NCBI GenBank assembly: GCA_000310025.1
Contig: FN649752.1
Span: 2,674,988-2,728,209, forward strand
DNA from: Ectocarpus siliculosus
Lineage: Eukaryota; Sar; Phaeophyceae; Ectocarpales; Ectocarpaceae
DNA length: 53,222 nucleotides
Direction: 5' to 3'
Shown here: piece by piece, positions 48,501 through 53,222 of the stretch
How the letters are laid out: the number at the start of each line of letters is the position of its first letter
Numbering within the stretch: the stretch's first letter is position 1
Translations under genes and position numbers: made by a program
Notes under the pieces: model-generated
The model's database searches: none
What the model saw: only the letters and a program-made list of their open reading frames with translations
Told to the model about the DNA's origin: nothing

Positions 48501-51447
48501 CGAGCGGGTCAACGAGGCCGGCCGCAACGCTCGGTACGACGCGCTAGCAGGCGGCAGCAACAGCGCTCGGTACGGCGCGTTGGCAGAGGAGGAAGCGACC
48601 CGTCGCCGTCGCCGCCGCGGGGAGAACGACCCCCGCAGCAGTGACGAGAGTAGCGATGGCGGCAGCGACGATAGCGGTGACCGTGGTGAGGGTGCAGGCC
48701 GGCGAGGTAAGCGGTGCTACATAGGCACGGACGATGACCTGGATGATGGAGACGAAAGAGAAAGCTGCGGGGGTTCGGAAGGGGGGTCGGGTAGTATTGG
48801 CAAGGCTCGGGGTGGTGCTGAGAGGGCCGTGCCGGCTTCTGAGGGCGTGGGGCAAGCCTGGAGAGACGGGGAGGTTCCCGCCGGCGTGAGGAAAGAACAG
48901 CGGAGCGAGAACGAGGGCGGTGGAGCCAACTCGCACGAAAGGTCGCGTGTTGCAGAGGGGTCAACAAGAAGAGGCAGGGGGCGTGGCGACGTCGAGAGCT
49001 TGGAAACATACGTGCTGCAGGACGTGTTTTGCGCAAGGCAGGGAGAGGCATCGCATAAAGCCGGCCGCGTTGGGTACAGGGCTACGGGAAATCCAGAGAG
49101 TAGATGCGGTGACGACACAGCTGCAGCAGGGCTGGGTGCCAATGGAGCAGTTGGAGGGGAAAGTTTACAACGCCGTTCTTCTTCTTCCCCACTCACCGTC
49201 CGGAAGAACGGCCGCCACGGATCCGGGATGCCGGTGACGGCGACAGCCAAACCGGATGCAGAAAGGGCGCGGGAACGCAGGAGCAAAACGCGAGATTCAC
49301 GGCGCAGACATCGCCGCCGACGGTCGGACGAGAACGAGGAGTTGTCCGTAGAACCACCGCAGAACCTGCCACCTCCGCCGCCGAAGAGAAGTGACGGTGG
49401 CTGTGACAGCGGGGTAGACGAAGATGTGGACAGCGTCCATGGCGTAGCGTCGGCGGGGGGAAAACCAAGCTACTCGACGAAGGAGACTGCCGAGTTGGAC
49501 CTGCCTCGCCCTCCCGAGAAGCTATCGCCAACCCCCGGTCAACGGGGAGACAGGGCCCGATCGTTTTCTTCGTCGGATGGTTCCGGACGCGTGATGACCG
49601 TCTCGTCTGAGGGACCGGCGTCGAAGCTGCGGGACGGTGGTGGTATAGCCGGATCCAGTCGAAAGGGCGCGCGGGAGAGGTTGTCACGGGAGGCGACGGC
49701 TGCAGGGAACGGTGCGACGGGGGTTGTTATTGCCGCAGCAAGAGTGCCATCGTGGAGCGAAGAAGAAAAAGAAGAAGAAGACACAAACGAGGACAACGAT
49801 GCGGGCACCGAGGGGGAGAGTAAGAAGAGGGGATCCACAACAGCATCGGCGATTCTCTCTTCAGAGGCCGCTGGGTTTGGCCATGCTGTCACATCAGTTC
49901 TGGGAAGAAAAGATAGTCCTCGTGATGGCCGCCATGGCGAGCCCAAAGTCAGGAGGACACCATCGAAGGAAGGGTATCTCCCAACAACACTAGCCACGCC
50001 AAGCCGCCGCCCGTGTCTCTCTTTGCCGGAAGCGGCGAGAGCCGTCGCCGCCTTGACCGCGCAGATCGAAAATCTGTCGACGGTATTGGCAGCAGCGCCA
50101 TACGGGGATGAGCCAGGCCCGTCGTCCTCGCTATCGCCGTCTCGTCAGGTTCTCGACGCCTACGGCTCGGTCGCCACGGTGCGCTCGGACGGGGCCAAGG
50201 CGGCGGCGGTGGCGGCGGCGGTGGCGGCGGCGGCGGTGGCGACCCCTGTCGACGACACGGCGGCCTCGACCTTCCCCCCGTCCGAACTCGCCGCGTTCGA
50301 GATGGCGGACCTTTGCGCAGCCGTGCTGGACCTGATCACCGTCCACTCGGCCGAGATACTGCCGGCGGAAGCCCTGTCCGGCATCGTCACCGCGGCCAAG
50401 GTCCGCGCGGAGCACCGCCGGGGCGGCAAGGCCCACCCGGGAAGGCTCCAGCTCTTCGACGCCGTGACGAGCCACGCACGCCGGTTAGCCTCAGGGAAGG
50501 ATCTCGGAGGGGTCGACCACTCGACCACGGCTATCGCCGGCGTTTTTGCGCCCTGCTTCGAAGCGGCGTTCTCCTCCTCGACGGCGCGAGGGAATCGCGC
50601 GGCAGGGGGCGGTGGTGCGAGCGAGCGCCTCCGACGCAAAGTTTTGGCCTTCCTGGAGTCGGCCGCCGGCTCGAACGGCGCCGTGGACCGCGGGGCAACG
50701 GCGGCCCGGAAGAATCACTCCTCTTCGAAACCGACCCCGGCAATACCCGTGATGGCAGCTACCGGCCTCACGAAAAACCATCGTGGCAGCAGTGGGTTCA
50801 CGAAACGCGCCGAGGGTCTGCCAGACGGGCGACAACCCAAGGGTGAGAGCGGCGGCGGTAGTGGTACTGCTGCGGCGACAGCCAAGTCGCCACCGATAGA
50901 TTCCACGCAGCAGCCGCAGCAACAGGGGCAATGGGGCTTGACAGCGCCTTCTGTGGGGGCAAGCTCCGGCGGGATGGTGTTGGGAGGGGGGCGGAGTCTG
51001 GGCAATAGAGGGAAGAACGGGGGCCGCCTTGACCTCTCGAGCATGACCGGGTCGATGGGCGGCCTGTCCACTGCCGGGAATGTAGGAGGCCTGCCAGAGT
51101 TTGAGGTAGGCCCTTGAAGCGCGAGAGGAGAAGGGGGGTCGCCCACCTCACCTGTAGCATCCCTTCTGAATCCTCTTGTTGTCTTTGCAGGAATTCTCCG
51201 AAATGAGTGTCCGGACTAGTGCACTCGCAGCTGACTTTGCTGTGGTTGTCTTTTTGGTTGAAAATATTTTTCCCCAGCGGCAATCCTACCGCCAACAAGG
51301 TTCACGCAGACCCAAGGCTGAGTCTTCGGCGACTAAAAAAACAAATCGCTCATTTCCCTCTGCTACTTGCTGCCCGCTCGCCCCCTGCGTCCGTGGTCGT
51401 CTTTCCTTTCTCAGGACTATGATTCTCTGGAAGAACTGGAGGAGTAA
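45508..51447 (+). CDS. Coiled-coil protein built from phase-0 exons
   Basis: Exons 45508-45609, 46469-46579, about 47045-47158, 47601-47759, 48415-51105, 51191 to about 51208, and 51415-51447 with the stop give about 1,120 residues. The confidently placed introns are all phase 0. The first four exons and the start of the fifth form one charged helical region (for example E-L-E-S-Q-R-R-E-L-E-A-R-R, then E-E-Q-L-H-R-K-T-R-Q-L). The long exon is mostly disordered, with R-rich and S/D-rich tracts. It contains one compact, probably helical segment at about 50040-50680 including A-A-V-L-D-L-I-T-V-H-S-A-E-I-L and T-T-A-I-A-G-V-F-A-P-C-F. The extreme C-terminus is acidic (D-Y-D-S-L-E-E-L-E-E). No family was recognised with confidence. 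The A-x-V-F-A-P-C motif faintly recalls the last helix of RhoGAP domains. The short N-terminal coiled coil with a long disordered tail faintly recalls centrosomal proteins. The extent of the penultimate exon is uncertain. Confidence 0.7.
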
Positions 51448-51543
51448 ATAGTGCCATGTCCATGTCTCGTTCATCGACGATCGCCCTGCATGATGTGTGC
51501 GCGGGACTGCTGAGCGGCAGTCACCACGAAAAATAGTGATCAC

Positions 51544-51549
51544 AATAAA
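51544..51549 (+). terminator. Candidate poly(A) signal AATAAA
   Basis: A canonical hexamer 97 bases after the stop codon of the coiled-coil gene, followed within about 40 bases by a T/G-rich stretch. Whether this organism uses the canonical signal is unknown. Confidence 0.35.
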
Positions 51550-52472
51550 GAGGAAGGTGTACATTTTCTGTTTCCTTGTCTTCTGTTTCCTTCTCCACTG
51601 CCCTCTGCTCTGTGCATTCTCTGTTGATTGTTCTTGCTGGCACCCCCGAGGACGAAAGCAGTTGTGCCGAACGCTATCACGCGAGAGTGCTCTGTTGTGC
51701 TCTGCTTGAGCGGCGTGCTCTCTATTACAGAACGGTGCCGTCAGGTGCATGACGATGAAAGGGTTGCGTGGCAACTTTGAAGAATGTCGGAAAGTGCGTC
51801 GAGAGTCGAGAGGCATGCCAAATGAAGGGTAAACTCGGCTTCTCAACCGCTTTCGAACCACGTGGGGCCAGGCGCTGGACTCCCGAGTGTGCAGCAGCAG
51901 GGATTTAGGACCAGTGCAGCTTTCGACAGCACAAGGCACGCACGCACGTGTGTGTAGCATTTCCCTAGGGGTCGAAGGTCGACTTCCAGAACTTGCTCAA
52001 CAACACGAGAGGGTTCAAGTCTTTCGCGAAAGAGCCGAAACTCCCTGAATACAGACGGCATTGCAGCACAACACGGGATGTATGCACGTGATGCCCACCG
52101 TTGCCTGCTCGGTTGAGGATCTGCTGCTGCTCAAAGTTATATCGCTTCGCTCTCATGCCTAGTACTTGGATGGGTGAACTCGGCCAGGCAGCAATAGCAA
52201 CAGAACGGAGGAGGAGGTCTGTCTTCAGCACTATGTTGTGCCTCGGCTATGGAGTCAGCCGAAGAGACAAGCCTCGAACCCCGCTTCTCAGGGACAAGAG
52301 CTACCCACGGGTGATGAGACCCTTGCTCGTCCAACAACCTCGCCAACAATGATCATTGTGTTCCAGCTTCCTTGTTCTTCACGAGCACTGCACCGCTCGG
52401 AAATCCCGCGTGTGCCCAGGCGGGCGGCTGACGGGCCAACAAGACTCGCTCGAAAAACAAACGGGTCTAGCT
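51550..52472. other. Intergenic region
   Basis: This lies between the end of the coiled-coil gene and the candidate uL13 start. An open frame of 224 codons on the minus strand (51960-51286) overlaps the last exons of the coiled-coil gene and shows no motif. Nothing else is supported. Confidence 0.45.
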
Positions 52473-52524
52473 ATGGCACAGGGGGACAAATTCCGGGGGA
52501 AAGTCCTCGTGGTGGACGGACGAG
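52473..52524 (+). CDS. Partial: first exon of 60S ribosomal protein uL13 (RPL13A)
   Basis: An ATG at 52473 opens 17 codons ending V-L-V-V-D-G-R, then G|gtctat, a phase-1 donor. In RPL13A/uL13 proteins the N-terminus reads V-x-V-x-D-G-R/K-G-H-L-x-G-R-L-A-S, so this exon would supply everything up to the split glycine. uL13 is a universally conserved component of the large ribosomal subunit. No matching second exon (starting G-H-L) was found before the window ends, where the sequence degrades, so the call rests on a short motif. Confidence 0.5.
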
Positions 52525-53049
52525 GTCTATCCCCTCTTGCTTCATTGAGACAGAGAGAGACGAAGCGCGCATGTGTGTATTGTGTGTGTCAACATCTTCA
52601 TGCCCCTTACTGTCCTGCTGGACGCAAGCGAAACATCAACTGAAAAAAACAACAACGACACTCCTTTCTTGCAGATAACAAACGACGACACAAGAACAAA
52701 ACAACAACAAAAGCAATCCCAGCTACTGATACACTGCACTAGGCGGACAGCAGAAGACCAACACAAAAACTGCTCTCTAGAGGTAAAGAAACACAATACG
52801 ACACAGACACTCATTCGCGAGGGAAAGACCAAGCGCGAAAACAACCATGCGTCCACGGGGCTAGACTAAACCTAACCGCCCCGACAGCGAGTTGTGGCAG
52901 TGTCAGAAGTCGTTCCGAACTCAATTAGTAACCCGTACACTTCGGCATACCGTTTCCGGGCGGCGTGGGCATTCCCAACCCTCTCACACCGCTCTGTTCC
53001 AAACTCTAGTGACGGGGCCAACCAAAACCAAAACCGATACATACCGGCA

Positions 53050-53222
53050 GTGCTCTATCTGCCCCCCCCCCCCCCCCCCCCCGTCCCAATAAAAAATTTT
53101 CCCCCCCCCCGCAAGATGGGGTCCCCCCCCCAAAAACCACCAGGGGGCAAGCAAGCAAAAACTTTTTTTTAAATTTCCCTCCCCCCCCCGGGGTTTTTCC
53201 TCCCCCGGGGAGCCTTTTTGCC
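53050..53222. other. Low-quality homopolymer sequence at the window end
   Basis: Runs of C, A, T and G with doubled or lengthened homopolymers, like the sequence next to the gap at 17255. It probably marks the edge of another assembly gap. Nothing in it should be interpreted biologically. Confidence 0.75.

Noticed and set aside
50040-50680. RhoGAP domain in the coiled-coil protein
   Set aside because: Only the last-helix pattern is suggestive; the catalytic arginine region was not found, so it is not annotated as such.
51286-51960. 224-codon minus-strand open frame
   Set aside because: It overlaps the spliced 3' exons of the plus-strand coiled-coil gene and has no recognisable motif or splice logic.

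Overview
This is a eukaryotic nuclear window. Its genes are split by GT-AG introns of roughly 0.1 to 4 kb, coding exons are richer in G+C than the introns, and neighbouring genes lie on alternating strands with long CT/GA and homopolymer tracts. Gene content (secreted Kre9/Knh-type protein, TMEM87-type Golgi protein, thioredoxin h, RING protein, large coiled-coil orphans), intron density and strand alternation would fit a brown alga or related stramenopile. That placement is inference; no marker in the window proves it. Two 100-N assembly gaps (17255-17354 and 37322-37421) and the far right end sit in low-quality homopolymer sequence.

Layout, left to right. 1-1834 is a decayed copy of the 3' end of the large gene at 12.9-22 kb, followed by an inverted scrap of a repeat family. 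2852-8908 (minus) is a six-exon gene for a 254-residue secreted protein with two Kre9/Knh1-like domains; its 3.8 kb first intron holds a tandem repeat array. 8909-12935 is intergenic and repeat-bearing. 12936-22067 (minus), probably extending to about 24.2 kb, is a large multi-exon orphan gene (at least 1,750 visible codons, mostly phase-0 introns). 24265-29329 (plus) is a TMEM87-type seven-transmembrane (GOST family) gene that may be divergent from the orphan across fewer than 100 bases. 29330-32141 is intergenic and holds an inverted-repeat element. 32142-36549 (plus) is a complete three-exon thioredoxin h. 36550-39168 is intergenic. 39169-44974 (minus) is a RING-finger gene with a very long low-complexity acidic tail and an inverted-repeat element in intron 1. 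45508-51447 (plus) is a coiled-coil gene whose confidently placed introns are all phase 0. 52473 onward (plus) looks like the first exon of ribosomal protein uL13 (RPL13A), cut off by the end of the window.

The genes do not form a pathway; they are independent housekeeping or lineage-specific loci. The least described content is the large minus-strand orphan with its decayed duplicate, the RING protein's repeated acidic F-D-W motifs and duplicated splice donor, and the coiled-coil gene of symmetrical exons. No CRISPR array, convincing tRNA or rRNA, or intact autonomous transposon was seen.
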